NCBI GenBank assembly: GCA_034659995.1
Contig: JAYEIH010000099.1
Span: forward strand, 1 to 10,037
Source of the DNA: JAYEIH01 sp034659995
GTDB taxonomy: Archaea > Methanobacteriota_B > Thermococci > Methanofastidiosales > B48-G16
DNA length: 10,037 nt
Direction of reading: 5' to 3'
Both the position numbers and the translations under genes were made by a program. Positions 1-6,988 of the stretch are shown piece after piece; position 1 is the stretch's first letter; every line of letters begins with the position of its first letter. The notes beneath the pieces are model-generated. The model was given only the letters and a program-made list of their open reading frames with translations. It had not been told where the DNA came from and ran no database searches.

Positions 1-998
1 CCTGTTAATTTATCCGTAGTATACTTTAAAGTAAGATATGCAGATGAAAAGCTCACTATGCCAAAGAAAAAGAGAATTACATGGTACCAAAACTGAGGGG
101 ACTTAAGTATGTACTCTCTGAGCACGTTGGAAAAAAGTGCGGTAATGACTCCGATATACAGATACGGAAAGCTGTGTTCAAGGATAAATCCCACAGCATA
201 AGCTATGGATTTTGTTGTTATCTGAGGAAGCGTGTCCCATGGTGTGAAAGCAATTCCTTTGTATACGCCAATAACGCCAAAAATCACGCTAAATATATAA
301 AGGAGACGGTTAAAGTTCTTAATTGTTAGATACTCCTCCAGTCCAAATCCTTTCATAAAGAGAAATATTCCTGAGACGATACCGACACCTACCCAGCCGA
401 ATGCGGCACTCCACGGTGTATCGTAGATGGTAAAGTTTATCTGCTCAAGGAAAGAGGATAGAGCTATTATTAGAATTATTGTGCCTGGAAGGCCAAAGAC
501 CAGTCCTGCTGTTTTTTTATCCTCAAGGAGGGACTTGAGATACCGCTGGAGTATAAAGTAGGTATCCTCCAGACTTTCACTCTGCTGGATGATGAGTTTC
601 TCCTTCGAGAGTATCTCCACCTTTGACTGAATAATCGGAATAACATTCTCATCCTCTCTACCATCAGAGACAAAAATAACAGCATCAGCATTAAAATCCT
701 CTAAAACAGAATCCAATTGCTTTGATACTTTAGTATCCGATTTAACACCTATTTCTGTATCACCAGTCAGAACAGCAAGTTCTACATCACGAAAATCATC
801 TTTATGTTTTTCATATAATTTTATTGAATAGAAAAGTACGTTCATGTCGGACTCCGTGGGATCCTCCAAAGCCAGATCTACAGCTGTATCCAGAACATCA
901 TCTTTACCTATAATGGGGCCTTCGATCCCCGCCTTTGTCCCTATATCATTGTCTCTGTCCACAGAGAGGATCAGGACTTTCTTAACCGACCTCATCAT
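1..998 (-). CDS. DUF373 family archaeal membrane protein, C-terminus cut off by window edge
   Basis: The reading frame is open from the ATG ATG pair at 998/995 to the window edge, giving 332 residues without a stop. The N-terminus is typical of DUF373: VLILSVDRDNDIG at residues 8-20, then AGIEGPIIG and LALEDPTESDMN, and VAVLTGD-like ELAVLTGD near 73-80. Residues 1-160 form a soluble acidic domain with aspartate-rich loops (VDRDND, TGDTE, SDGREDEN). From about 164 on there are five or so hydrophobic segments (164-184, 197-215, 231-250, 264-290, 304-322). The family is found almost only in archaea and its function is unknown. The length seen is close to what I recall for the family, so little is probably missing. 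A TATA-like box about 23 nt before the ATG suggests a leaderless mRNA separate from elp3 upstream. Confidence 0.85.
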   Translation of the reverse strand, partial: MMRSVKKVLILSVDRDNDIGTKAGIEGPIIGKDDVLDTAVDLALEDPTESDMNVLFYSIKLYEKHKDDFRDVELAVLTGDTEIGVKSDTKVSKQLDSVLEDFNADAVIFVSDGREDENVIPIIQSKVEILSKEKLIIQQSESLEDTYFILQRYLKSLLEDKKTAGLVFGLPGTIILIIALSSFLEQINFTIYDTPWSAAFGWVGVGIVSGIFLFMKGFGLEEYLTIKNFNRLLYIFSVIFGVIGVYKGIAFTPWDTLPQITTKSIAYAVGFILEHSFPYLYIGVITALFSNVLREYILKSPQFWYHVILFFFGIVSFSSAYLTLKYTTDKLT

Positions 999-1015
999 TC
1001 TTTTTATATTTTCTT

Positions 1016-1025
1016 GGTTTAAATA
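1016..1025 (-). promoter_or_regulatory. TATA-like box for the DUF373 gene
   Basis: On the minus strand it reads TATTTAAACC, centred about 23 nt before the ATG at 998. It lies between the Elp3 stop (1058) and the DUF373 start, so this gene need not depend on elp3 transcription. Seen as a motif only. Confidence 0.45.
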
Positions 1026-1057
1026 GTTTTTTATTCATCTGCCAATTTGATTTCAAC

Positions 1058-2620
1058 CTAAATTTGCAACTTCTTCCCCATGTAAGCACCGATCCCTCTG
1101 TAACCGAACTTCCTGTAGTACTCTCTAACACCTACCCCTGAGGTCACGAGAATTCTTTTCATTCCCTCTTCTCTCCCTATCTCTTCGGCCTTTTTCAAGA
1201 GTCTTTTTCCAAGATTTTTATGCTGCCACCACTCATCTTTTTTCTCTCCTAAGGAGAGCATTTGCCCGTAGATATGCAGTTCTCTTATTAAGCATGTTTT
1301 TTTATTTATTTCCTCTCTAAATGGCTTATACGGTATTCTAAGTCGTAAAAATCCTATAAGAACATCCTTCTCTACATCCTCAAAGCTTAGAAAGTACTCC
1401 TTTCTTTCTGAGGCTTTATACGATTCCACAAGAAGTTCTATATCTTCGGGGATTATACCTTCCCTATACTGTTTCAATCCTGCCTCTCTGCACCGGATAC
1501 ACCTGCAGGCCGCGCCCTGTCTTTCGAGCTCCTGATATACGAGCGACCCGAGATTCGATCTCTTAACGCCGGCGTCTATACACTTCGCCGGAATATCCCT
1601 CTGAATCCTCATAGTGCGTACCCATTTGGGCATTGTCTTTTTTACCTCTGTGATAACCTCCAAAGCATCTTCGGTGGTATACGGCTCAAACTCCCCTCTC
1701 TTCCATTGTTCATATAGCTCCGTACCGCGTATTACAAGACAGGGATAAAACTTGACCATATCCGGTTTAAACCGTTCATCGGTAAAAATTTGTTTGAATG
1801 CACTGATATCCCGTTCAATACTCGATCCGGGAAGTCCTGGCATAAGATGATAGTTTATCTTCAATCCCGAGTCCTTCATTAACTGTGTTGACTCAACGAC
1901 GTCCTTTACCGTGTGACCTCTTTTTACCCTTCTGTAGATAAAATCGTAGATATTCTGGACGCCCAGCTCCACCCTGGTCACTCCGAAATCGAGCATTCTT
2001 GATATATGCGGCTCCTTACACCAATCGGGACGCGTCTCAAAGGTTATTCCTATGCACCGCACCTTTGATTTTTCATTTTTTTTCTGGGCTTCCTCTAAAA
2101 TAACGGATCTATTCTCCTCATAAAACGAGTTCATGGCATCCAGGCAGCGTTTGACAAAGTACTCCTGATAGTCCAGGCACTCGGAAGGAAATGTTCCCCC
2201 CATAACGATTAACTCTATCTTATCAATGGGATGCCCTATTCTTTTCAGCTGCCCGAGCCTCGCCGTTGTCTGGTCATAAGGATCGAAGTTATACTGCCTT
2301 GCGCGGAGTGCTGCCGGCTCTTCCCCCGTGTAGCTCTGAGGTGCATCTTCCCCACGCGGGCAGTACGTACATCTCCCATGCGGACACTCTGTGGGCCTTG
2401 TCATCACAGCTACAACAGCGATACCCGACAGCGTTCGTACCGGTTTTTTCCTGAGGATCTTTTTCACCTGCGGATCCTCCGCAAATCTCAGTACCTCGGA
2501 GTTCTTCACCACCCTATCGAGATTGAATTTTTTGGATGCCTCCATCTTTATTTTCTGAAGATCGGCATTGTAATTATGTTCCTTTATTTGTGCGATGATA
2601 TACTGCGCGACCTCATTCAT
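1058..2620 (-). CDS. elp3: Elp3: radical-SAM tRNA U34 carboxymethyl-uridine synthase with acetyl-CoA-binding domain
   Basis: Archaeal Elp3 acts alone, without Elp1/2/4-6. It uses S-adenosylmethionine and acetyl-CoA to start the cm5U-type modification of the wobble uridine of tRNAs. Here the radical-SAM cysteines are in CPHGRCTYCPRG (CX4CX2C, residues 79-87 from the chosen start). The core motifs FETRPDWC, LGVQNIYD and NYHLMPGLPGSS follow. A cysteine-rich linker CRCIRCREAG probably holds zinc. The GNAT-like domain begins near residue 446 at RELHIYG and contains the acyl-CoA loop QHKNLGKRLL and SGVGVREYYRKFGY. At 520 residues it is full length. The frame could open at 2674, but that would overlap the upstream gene by 62 nt. 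The ATG at 2620 has GGAG seven nt upstream and overlaps the upstream stop by only 8 nt, so I chose it. Translation is probably coupled to the upstream membrane-protein gene. Confidence 0.96.
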   Translation of the reverse strand: MNEVAQYIIAQIKEHNYNADLQKIKMEASKKFNLDRVVKNSEVLRFAEDPQVKKILRKKPVRTLSGIAVVAVMTRPTECPHGRCTYCPRGEDAPQSYTGEEPAALRARQYNFDPYDQTTARLGQLKRIGHPIDKIELIVMGGTFPSECLDYQEYFVKRCLDAMNSFYEENRSVILEEAQKKNEKSKVRCIGITFETRPDWCKEPHISRMLDFGVTRVELGVQNIYDFIYRRVKRGHTVKDVVESTQLMKDSGLKINYHLMPGLPGSSIERDISAFKQIFTDERFKPDMVKFYPCLVIRGTELYEQWKRGEFEPYTTEDALEVITEVKKTMPKWVRTMRIQRDIPAKCIDAGVKRSNLGSLVYQELERQGAACRCIRCREAGLKQYREGIIPEDIELLVESYKASERKEYFLSFEDVEKDVLIGFLRLRIPYKPFREEINKKTCLIRELHIYGQMLSLGEKKDEWWQHKNLGKRLLKKAEEIGREEGMKRILVTSGVGVREYYRKFGYRGIGAYMGKKLQI

Positions 2621-3395
2621 AGACATACTCCGCCCCGCACTCCGCACACTTAAATGTCCCCTCGTGCTCCTCAAGTACCCCCCCGCACTCGGGACATTCT
2701 ACTCCTTCTTCCTTCTCCACATAAGATAGCGTTATAAAATTTGCAATTAACGGCAAAAAAACCATCAAGAAAATAGGAAAGTACAGTATATCATAGAATG
2801 CGGAGACCAAAGACAGAAGGAGCAGAAGCAAAGATAAAAGATATATACTCACAGCCTTCACAGGCTCTGTAAGTACTCTGCCAGTACTCAGGAAAAGAGA
2901 GGGAATAAAGTTACAACCGTCGATAACAATACTGGGAAAGGTATAGAGGAAAAAAAGCGTAAGGACAATCACGCTCCCATAGAAATATACACCAGACATA
3001 AGAGAAAATAGGAGATATGTTATGAGAAAGTAAAAAACAGAGAGAAGTATCATAGTTAGAAAGTGAGGATAGCTCTCTCTGGTTCCTTTCGCCAGAGACG
3101 GTTGTTCCACTATCTCTTTTTTAATATATCCTATGTCTATTCCAATTCCGAGTACCATAAGGAGCAGATATACAACCCCGTAGACAAGTACGAGTTCTGT
3201 CCGAATATCCACGCTCAGGTCTCTCAGAGCTGCGGGAATATCACCTATTGCTGATGGTGGGCTCAGCCCTATATCAAGATCTGTAAGGTAGATGAATCCG
3301 GTTATAAATCCCGTTGGGACAACAAACGGGAGGACAAGCCCTATATTTTCTACATAGTTTTCCAAGGATATAATGAGCGTTTCCTTGAGATTCAT
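2613..3395 (-). CDS. Six-helix membrane protein with C-terminal zinc ribbon, function unknown
   Basis: A 260-residue protein with hydrophobic segments at about 18-38, 66-88, 111-131, 138-158, 183-203 and 205-225. The first 17 residues and the loop after helix 2 (KKEIVEQPSLAKGTRESYPHF) look like the cytosolic side. The tail holds a zinc ribbon with Cys234, Cys237, Cys250 and Cys253 (CPEC...CAEC) and ends six residues later. I do not recognise a named family; the six-helix layout resembles archaeal DUF4013-type membrane proteins only loosely. Its stop overlaps the elp3 start by 8 nt and its own TATA-like box lies about 26 nt before the ATG, so it heads a two-gene operon with elp3. A link to tRNA modification is possible from position alone but nothing in the sequence shows it. 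Confidence 0.85.
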   Translation of the reverse strand: MNLKETLIISLENYVENIGLVLPFVVPTGFITGFIYLTDLDIGLSPPSAIGDIPAALRDLSVDIRTELVLVYGVVYLLLMVLGIGIDIGYIKKEIVEQPSLAKGTRESYPHFLTMILLSVFYFLITYLLFSLMSGVYFYGSVIVLTLFFLYTFPSIVIDGCNFIPSLFLSTGRVLTEPVKAVSIYLLSLLLLLLSLVSAFYDILYFPIFLMVFLPLIANFITLSYVEKEEGVECPECGGVLEEHEGTFKCAECGAEYVYE

Positions 3396-3416
3396 GTATA
3401 TTCGTGGTGTCTCATG

Positions 3417-3426
3417 CTTATTAATA
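3417..3426 (-). promoter_or_regulatory. TATA-like box for the membrane protein-elp3 operon
   Basis: The minus strand reads TATTAATAAG, preceded by a purine run (AAAG). It is centred about 26 nt before the ATG at 3395, so the transcript would be leaderless. Confidence 0.5.
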
Positions 3427-3490
3427 CTTTGTTGGGCATATAGCCAAAGATTCCCTACTCTGCGAGTTCGATAAAGATCGGATCATATAG

Positions 3491-3601
3491 CTAATATGGA
3501 GAGTCAGAGAAAGTTGAAGGGACAACAGAAAATACAACAATGAAGCTTATGAGCACAAAGTAGAGGCACTTCATAGAAACCTTTATTTCCAGAACATACA
3601 T
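3491..3601 (-). CDS. Possible 36-residue peptide resembling a signal sequence, or a gene fragment
   Basis: The frame reads MYVLEIKVSMKCLYFVLISFI and continues VVFSVVPSTFSDSPY before TAG. From the second Met (MKCLY) it looks like a signal peptide with a hydrophobic core and a short polar end, and AAGG lies a few nt before that Met. It starts 14 nt after the stop of the beta-helix gene on the same strand. No continuation is seen in other frames. It may be the remnant of a secreted-protein gene or may be non-coding. The rest of 3396-3614 shows nothing but the promoter of the next operon. Confidence 0.2.
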   Translation of the reverse strand: MYVLEIKVSMKCLYFVLISFIVVFSVVPSTFSDSPY

Positions 3602-3614
3602 AAAAATCTTGCGA

Positions 3615-5198
3615 TTAATTACTCTTCCGTCGAGTGTAACGTAGAACACCAGCGAGTAGTACAATCACTATGACAAATACGATAAAATACGCCGTATTAT
3701 CCGATTCATCTGGTTCTGGCAGAGGTTCCGATTCTTTAGATTCATAGGTGGGCGGCTCCTGCGTTTTCTTTTCTTCCTCTTCTGGTGGTGCTGTTTTCTC
3801 TAACTCTTTTTCCTCTCTAGGAAATCCTGTCACTTCTTCTCCATCGGTGGTATTCGTCCCTATCTCAAACAAATCAATGAACTCTTCATTTGCTCCGAGG
3901 AGCATCACCGACTCCCCATCATACTCCCACTCTTCCAGATGGGCAGTCATGTCAAAGTCGTCATAGAACTCATAGTGTATCGGATTGCCTCCGTTTTTGG
4001 TAAAGGTGTTGCCGTCTACAATTATTTTTCCTGTAAAATTTTTTGAAAAATCCATTAGAAACTTAAAAACAGCCATTCTATTATGATGTACGTCATTATC
4101 CCGCACTATTAGTTCCCCAGAAATAGTTTCTCCTGCATAGTACTCATCATCCCAGTAAAAGATCTCGCCCCATCCAATGGCACCGTCGCCGTTATGATGT
4201 ATCTCGTTGTTGTATATTTCGTTATCCGATGAGTTTATGAAATATATGCCGAACATGTCGTTGTAGCTGATCTCGTTGTTGTATATCTTGAAATCAAATA
4301 CTTCTCCTTCAAACTCGATCCCGCTGCTACCTCCTGTTGTATCTATGCGGTGTCTGTTTTCGCTGATGATATTATCATGTATTGTGCCGTTTCGGGCTTT
4401 GACAAGCCAAAGACCCTGCTCGCCGTTCCGCAGCACGGTGTTGTGCGCGATCTCGATCCCCTCCACATACTCAAGCTCCCCCTGAGTCACTCCAATGCCG
4501 TCGCTGCTCGAGTTGATCACCGTATTGCCGGTGATCGTTACATGGTTACACCCATCTGTGAGTATTCCCTGGGATCTTCCATCGCCAAAATCTTCTCCCC
4601 GTTCAAACGCAGCCTCCAACCCTTCATTATCAATGAAGATACTCAGTCCGTTGTCTTCCACGTGGTTATCCGTGATATCAACGTTATCGGCCTTGGATAC
4701 GCTGATAAAAAAGGATCGGTGACTTTCCTTTACTTCATTGTCATGGACAGAAACGCTCTCCGCACGGAATCGATGTCCCCACACCTTTATGCCGTAATCG
4801 TTGTTGATGACCGTGTTGTTGTAGATCTCTATATGTTTTGCATCAAAGACAAGAATTCCCCCTGTCTTAAAGGGTTCATCCATGACTGCAAGCGTTGCCA
4901 ATCCTCCATCTTTGATCTCTTCCTGTATCGCCTCAGAAATCTCCGTTCCGCAGTCATGGACGTAGTTGTTCCGTATTACCACGTAGTCTACATGACGGAT
5001 CTGGATTCCTGGCCCATCTGGATTTGTTATTTCGTATCCATCTATGATATAAGGATTTTCAGGGCTCGAGGGAGCGCCTTCAACGATGATTGGATCATGG
5101 GAAATATACGGTTCCGATGTATCGGAACACACTGTTAGTATATAAAAAAATCCACAGAAAAGCACTGCTAACACAAATATACTCTTTATAACTTTCAT
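3615..5198 (-). CDS. Surface-anchored right-handed parallel beta-helix protein (PbH1/NosD-like repeats)
   Basis: A 527-residue exported protein. It has an N-terminal signal or anchor (MKVIKSIFVLAVLFCGFFYI). A beta-helix spans about residues 55-400, with many short coils of the type NNTVINNDYGIKV, NTVINSSSDGIGV, NTVLRNGEQGLWLV, NNEIHHNGDGAIGW and NDVHHN. A Glu/Pro/Lys-rich stalk follows (about 455-500: EKTAPPEEEEKK, ESEPLPEPDESD), then a membrane helix at about 502-519 and the basic end RYTRRKSN. This arrangement places the helix outside the cell, held by the C-terminal anchor. Related folds occur in pectate lyases, CASH domains and NosD. No catalytic motif is obvious and there are no nitrous-oxide genes nearby, so NosD function should not be assumed. 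Cys24 (LTVC) is a poor match to a lipobox because Val precedes it. Confidence 0.85.
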   Translation of the reverse strand: MKVIKSIFVLAVLFCGFFYILTVCSDTSEPYISHDPIIVEGAPSSPENPYIIDGYEITNPDGPGIQIRHVDYVVIRNNYVHDCGTEISEAIQEEIKDGGLATLAVMDEPFKTGGILVFDAKHIEIYNNTVINNDYGIKVWGHRFRAESVSVHDNEVKESHRSFFISVSKADNVDITDNHVEDNGLSIFIDNEGLEAAFERGEDFGDGRSQGILTDGCNHVTITGNTVINSSSDGIGVTQGELEYVEGIEIAHNTVLRNGEQGLWLVKARNGTIHDNIISENRHRIDTTGGSSGIEFEGEVFDFKIYNNEISYNDMFGIYFINSSDNEIYNNEIHHNGDGAIGWGEIFYWDDEYYAGETISGELIVRDNDVHHNRMAVFKFLMDFSKNFTGKIIVDGNTFTKNGGNPIHYEFYDDFDMTAHLEEWEYDGESVMLLGANEEFIDLFEIGTNTTDGEEVTGFPREEKELEKTAPPEEEEKKTQEPPTYESKESEPLPEPDESDNTAYFIVFVIVIVLLAGVLRYTRRKSN

Positions 5199-5220
5199 TA
5201 ACTCTTTCTCTTATTCCTAT

Positions 5221-5230
5221 CTTTTTAAAT
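5221..5230 (-). promoter_or_regulatory. TATA-like box for the beta-helix gene
   Basis: The minus strand reads ATTTAAAAAG, centred about 27 nt before the ATG at 5198. It is half of a compact divergent promoter pair; the UPF0282 box lies only about 20 nt further along. Confidence 0.5.
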
Positions 5231-5252
5231 TTTACGCTTAATATACGCTACC

Positions 5253-5260
5253 TTTAATAA
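5253..5260 (+). promoter_or_regulatory. TATA-like box for the UPF0282 gene
   Basis: TTTAATAA, preceded by ACC, is centred about 26 nt before the ATG at 5283. It points away from the beta-helix promoter and abuts the palindrome at 5261-5277. Confidence 0.5.
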
Positions 5261-5277
5261 CTCTGTCTATGACAGAG
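5261..5277. promoter_or_regulatory. Perfect 7-3-7 inverted repeat at the UPF0282 start site (candidate operator)
   Basis: CTCTGTC-TAT-GACAGAG is a perfect palindrome with 7-bp arms. It fills the space between the TATA-like box and the UPF0282 ATG at 5283, just where the initiation complex would sit. That position suits a repressor site. The arms are too far upstream of the expected leaderless start to form an mRNA hairpin. I saw no second copy in the window. Confidence 0.45.
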
Positions 5278-5282
5278 ATTTA

Positions 5283-6142
5283 ATGAAAATAACGCCCCCT
5301 CGCCTTCGATAGTTTCGGTGCGCGGTCCATGGCGACGTATATCGAGACTGCAGAGGTAAATATCCTCATCGATCCGGCGGTGGCGCTCGGTCCGAAACGG
5401 TACGGTCTTCCTCCTCATGAGAAAGAGATAGAAAGAAAAGAAACACTTTGGAAGGAGATAAGACAACATGCGGTAACTGCCGATATCCTCGTGGTCAGCC
5501 ACTACGACCACCACGATCCGTCGAAGCCTGAGATATACAATGATAAAATAGTCTATATCAAAGATCCAAAAAACAATATCAATTACAGCCAGAAAAACAG
5601 GGCAAAGCATTTCTTGAACATGATCGACGACCGTGCAGCGGAAATCACGATAGCAGACGGCTCTCAGTTCTATCATGGCTCCGTTAAGATCGCATTCTCA
5701 GAGGCCGTATACCACGGAGTGACGAGCAAGCTTGGCTATGTTGTTGAGACCCTCATAGAGGAACGGAAAGGAGAGATTCATACATACGAGCGATGTGGAG
5801 GGTCCGGCACTGGAGAATCAGACGGCGTTTATCCTCAAGCATAGTCCGCAAACGTTAATCCTCGACGGGCCAATGACTTATCTTCTGGGGTACATCTATC
5901 CATCAAAATACCTCAGGAAGAGCGTTGAGAATCTTATAGAAATAATAGAAGAGACAGATATAGAAACACTCATTCCCGACCATCATCTCACCCGGGATCT
6001 CACGTACAGATCCAGGATACACGAACTCTGCGAGAGAGCAGAAGAGGGAGGGGTGGATATCCTCACCGCCGCGGAGTATGCCGGGAAAGAGGAAGATCTG
6101 CTCGAAGTGCACAGAAAGGAACTGCACGCTACATCTTCTTGA
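5283..6142 (+). pseudogene. UPF0282 family metallo-beta-lactamase-fold protein, broken by two frameshifts
   Basis: Three frame segments rebuild one UPF0282 protein. 5283-5299 gives MKITP. After dropping one C from the C5 run at 5295-5299 it continues LAFDSFGARSMATYIETAEV and LIDPAVALGPKRYGLPPH. It then runs through ILVVSHYDHHDP, INYSQKNRA and AVYHGVTSKLGYVVE to about 5787. There the tandem ATACATAC (5780-5787) breaks the frame; with a single ATAC it reads HTSDVEGPALENQTAFIL, then LILDGPMTYLLGY and LIPDHHLTRDL, to the TGA at 6140. These are the family's signature blocks, so identity is secure although its reaction is unknown. The usual HxHxDH metal motif appears only as HYDHH, two residues short. 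The remaining sequence is well conserved, so the breaks are either recent or sequencing errors. The last 14 nt overlap the convergent HTH gene. Confidence 0.88.
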
Positions 6143-6515
6143 TCAGTCGCATCATTCGTTTTCTAACCTCCAAAAATTCTTCTTCATCACCTTCTTTTGC
6201 TTCCTTTGAGAGTTTCAGGAGTTTTATTAAAATATCCGAGAGCTCAACAGGAATCATATTTGCGTACAATCCGAGTATGATTGTGGCTGTCGCCCTGTCC
6301 ACATTTCCTTTTGCAAGGCGGATATTATCCGAAACGGCCTGCTTTGTTATATTTCTCTCCTTCCCAAGCTCCTCGTAGGTCACGGAGCGATCGTTCCACA
6401 CGTAAGCGACGTAATCCTTTAACTGTGTTTCTGTCAGGTTACTCCTTTGCATGAGTTTTCGCGCGAAGGTGTCCGTCTCGATCCATTTATCGATATAATC
6501 ACGATCGTACTCCAT
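6129..6515 (-). CDS. Small archaeal helix-turn-helix protein (sigma-70 region 4-like), putative regulator
   Basis: A 128-residue protein. Residues 27-80 hold a helix-turn-helix: LTETQLKDYVAYVWNDRSV begins the first helices, TYEELGKERN is the second, and ITKQAVSDNIRLAKGNVDRA the recognition helix. The pattern (T-x-x-Q, 'tYeELgkernITKqAVSdnIrlA') resembles sigma-70 region 4 or Tfx-like HTH proteins and probably binds DNA. The C-terminal third is Lys/Glu/Leu-rich (LSDILIKLLKLSKEAKEGDEEEFLEV) and may dimerise. The gene is divergent from UPF0216 and overlaps UPF0282 tail to tail by 14 nt. The palindrome at 5261-5277 is a possible target, which is inference. The family is not one I can name. Confidence 0.75.
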   Translation of the reverse strand: MEYDRDYIDKWIETDTFARKLMQRSNLTETQLKDYVAYVWNDRSVTYEELGKERNITKQAVSDNIRLAKGNVDRATATIILGLYANMIPVELSDILIKLLKLSKEAKEGDEEEFLEVRKRMMRLIKKM

Positions 6516-6535
6516 GCCCTATATTTTCCGCAGTT

Positions 6536-6544
6536 CTTATATAG
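6536..6544 (-). promoter_or_regulatory. TATA-like box for the HTH gene
   Basis: The minus strand reads CTATATAAG, centred about 25 nt before the ATG at 6515. It sits next to the oppositely directed UPF0216 box in a 59-nt divergent spacer, so the two genes may be co-controlled. Confidence 0.5.
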
Positions 6545-6553
6545 TTTTTTAAA
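6545..6553 (+). promoter_or_regulatory. TATA-like box for the UPF0216 gene
   Basis: TTTTTTAAA is centred about 26 nt before the ATG at 6575. The surrounding AGTTT-TTT-AAACT (6543-6555) is a perfect 5-3-5 inverted repeat, though AT-rich boxes do this easily. Confidence 0.45.
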
Positions 6554-6574
6554 CTTTCCCTTCCTACTACACAT

Positions 6575-6988
6575 ATGGATGATCGGTTTGTTACGTATGT
6601 TGGCCATGAGCTTGCGCATTTAAATGATCATCTCCCCAAAAAGAGAGCGCCATTAAAAACCCTGGTAGAACAGGACGAACCCGGAGTACCAACAAAGACG
6701 GGTAAACATTACTTTGAAAAAAGAGATATGAAATTTTTAAGGAACTTTGTTCCCAAGATGTTCTGGGAAAAGATATCGCTTCCTCTGGTGCTTCTTAGAC
6801 GAAGGGATACCTACACCTTCGAGGGAGATATATACGAATGTTTTTTAATTAGAAGAATACTGGATGATAAGGAGTACACAAGTGATGTTCTTATCGAAAC
6901 AGAAACAACAATAACTCTCTATACACCCCAGGTGATAGAGCTAAAGAAACGGTTTAAGAGCCTCTTTGTCATAGGGTTTGGCATGTGA
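6575..6988 (+). CDS. UPF0216 (DUF61) family archaeal protein, function unknown
   Basis: A 137-residue protein matching the DUF61 pattern. It has LNDHLPKKRAPLKTLVEQDEPGVPTKTG at about 15-42, where the family has 'lNrhlPrkrktLaeLLeeeeP'. Next come HYFEKRDMKFLRNFVP and WEKISLPLVLLRR (the LP-I-L strand), and it ends YTPQVIELKKRF. No membrane segment or catalytic motif is seen. The length fits the family. Translation begins at the ATG at 6575 with a TATA-like box 26 nt upstream and no Shine-Dalgarno site. The TGA stop at 6986-6988 lies inside the C box of the sRNA that follows, so the mRNA and the sRNA share sequence and probably the T8 terminator. Confidence 0.85.
   Translation: MDDRFVTYVGHELAHLNDHLPKKRAPLKTLVEQDEPGVPTKTGKHYFEKRDMKFLRNFVPKMFWEKISLPLVLLRRRDTYTFEGDIYECFLIRRILDDKEYTSDVLIETETTITLYTPQVIELKKRFKSLFVIGFGM
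6952..6960 (+). promoter_or_regulatory. Possible internal promoter for the C/D sRNA
   Basis: GTTTAAGAG inside the UPF0216 coding region is centred about 26 nt before 6982, three nt upstream of the C box. That matches the box-to-start spacing of the other genes here. The motif is weak, and processing from the UPF0216 mRNA is an equal alternative. Confidence 0.25.

Noticed and set aside
580..640. ATGATGA and later CTGA on the plus strand within the DUF373 gene
   Set aside because: Spacing of about 30 nt with no D'/C' pair; inside an antisense coding region.
960..998. ATGATGA (C-box-like) at the DUF373 start on the minus strand
   Set aside because: The next CTGA is 17 nt away and there is no proper C' or D box; ATG ATG is simply the start codons.
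2231..2653. 140-codon open frame on the plus strand
   Set aside because: Antisense shadow of the Elp3 radical-SAM domain.
2620..2674. Upstream start for Elp3 at 2674
   Set aside because: It would overlap the zinc-ribbon gene by 62 nt and adds a non-conserved Arg/Ser-rich stretch; the ATG at 2620 has a well-placed GGAG.
4350..5138. 262-codon open frame on the plus strand
   Set aside because: Antisense to the beta-helix gene, whose repeats, signal and anchor are clear; no domain or promoter for the plus frame.
3615..5198. Calling the beta-helix gene nosD
   Set aside because: Only the repeat fold is shared; there are no nos genes or copper-related context here.
5254..5676. 140-codon open frame on the minus strand
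   Set aside because: Antisense to UPF0282, whose family motifs are unmistakable.
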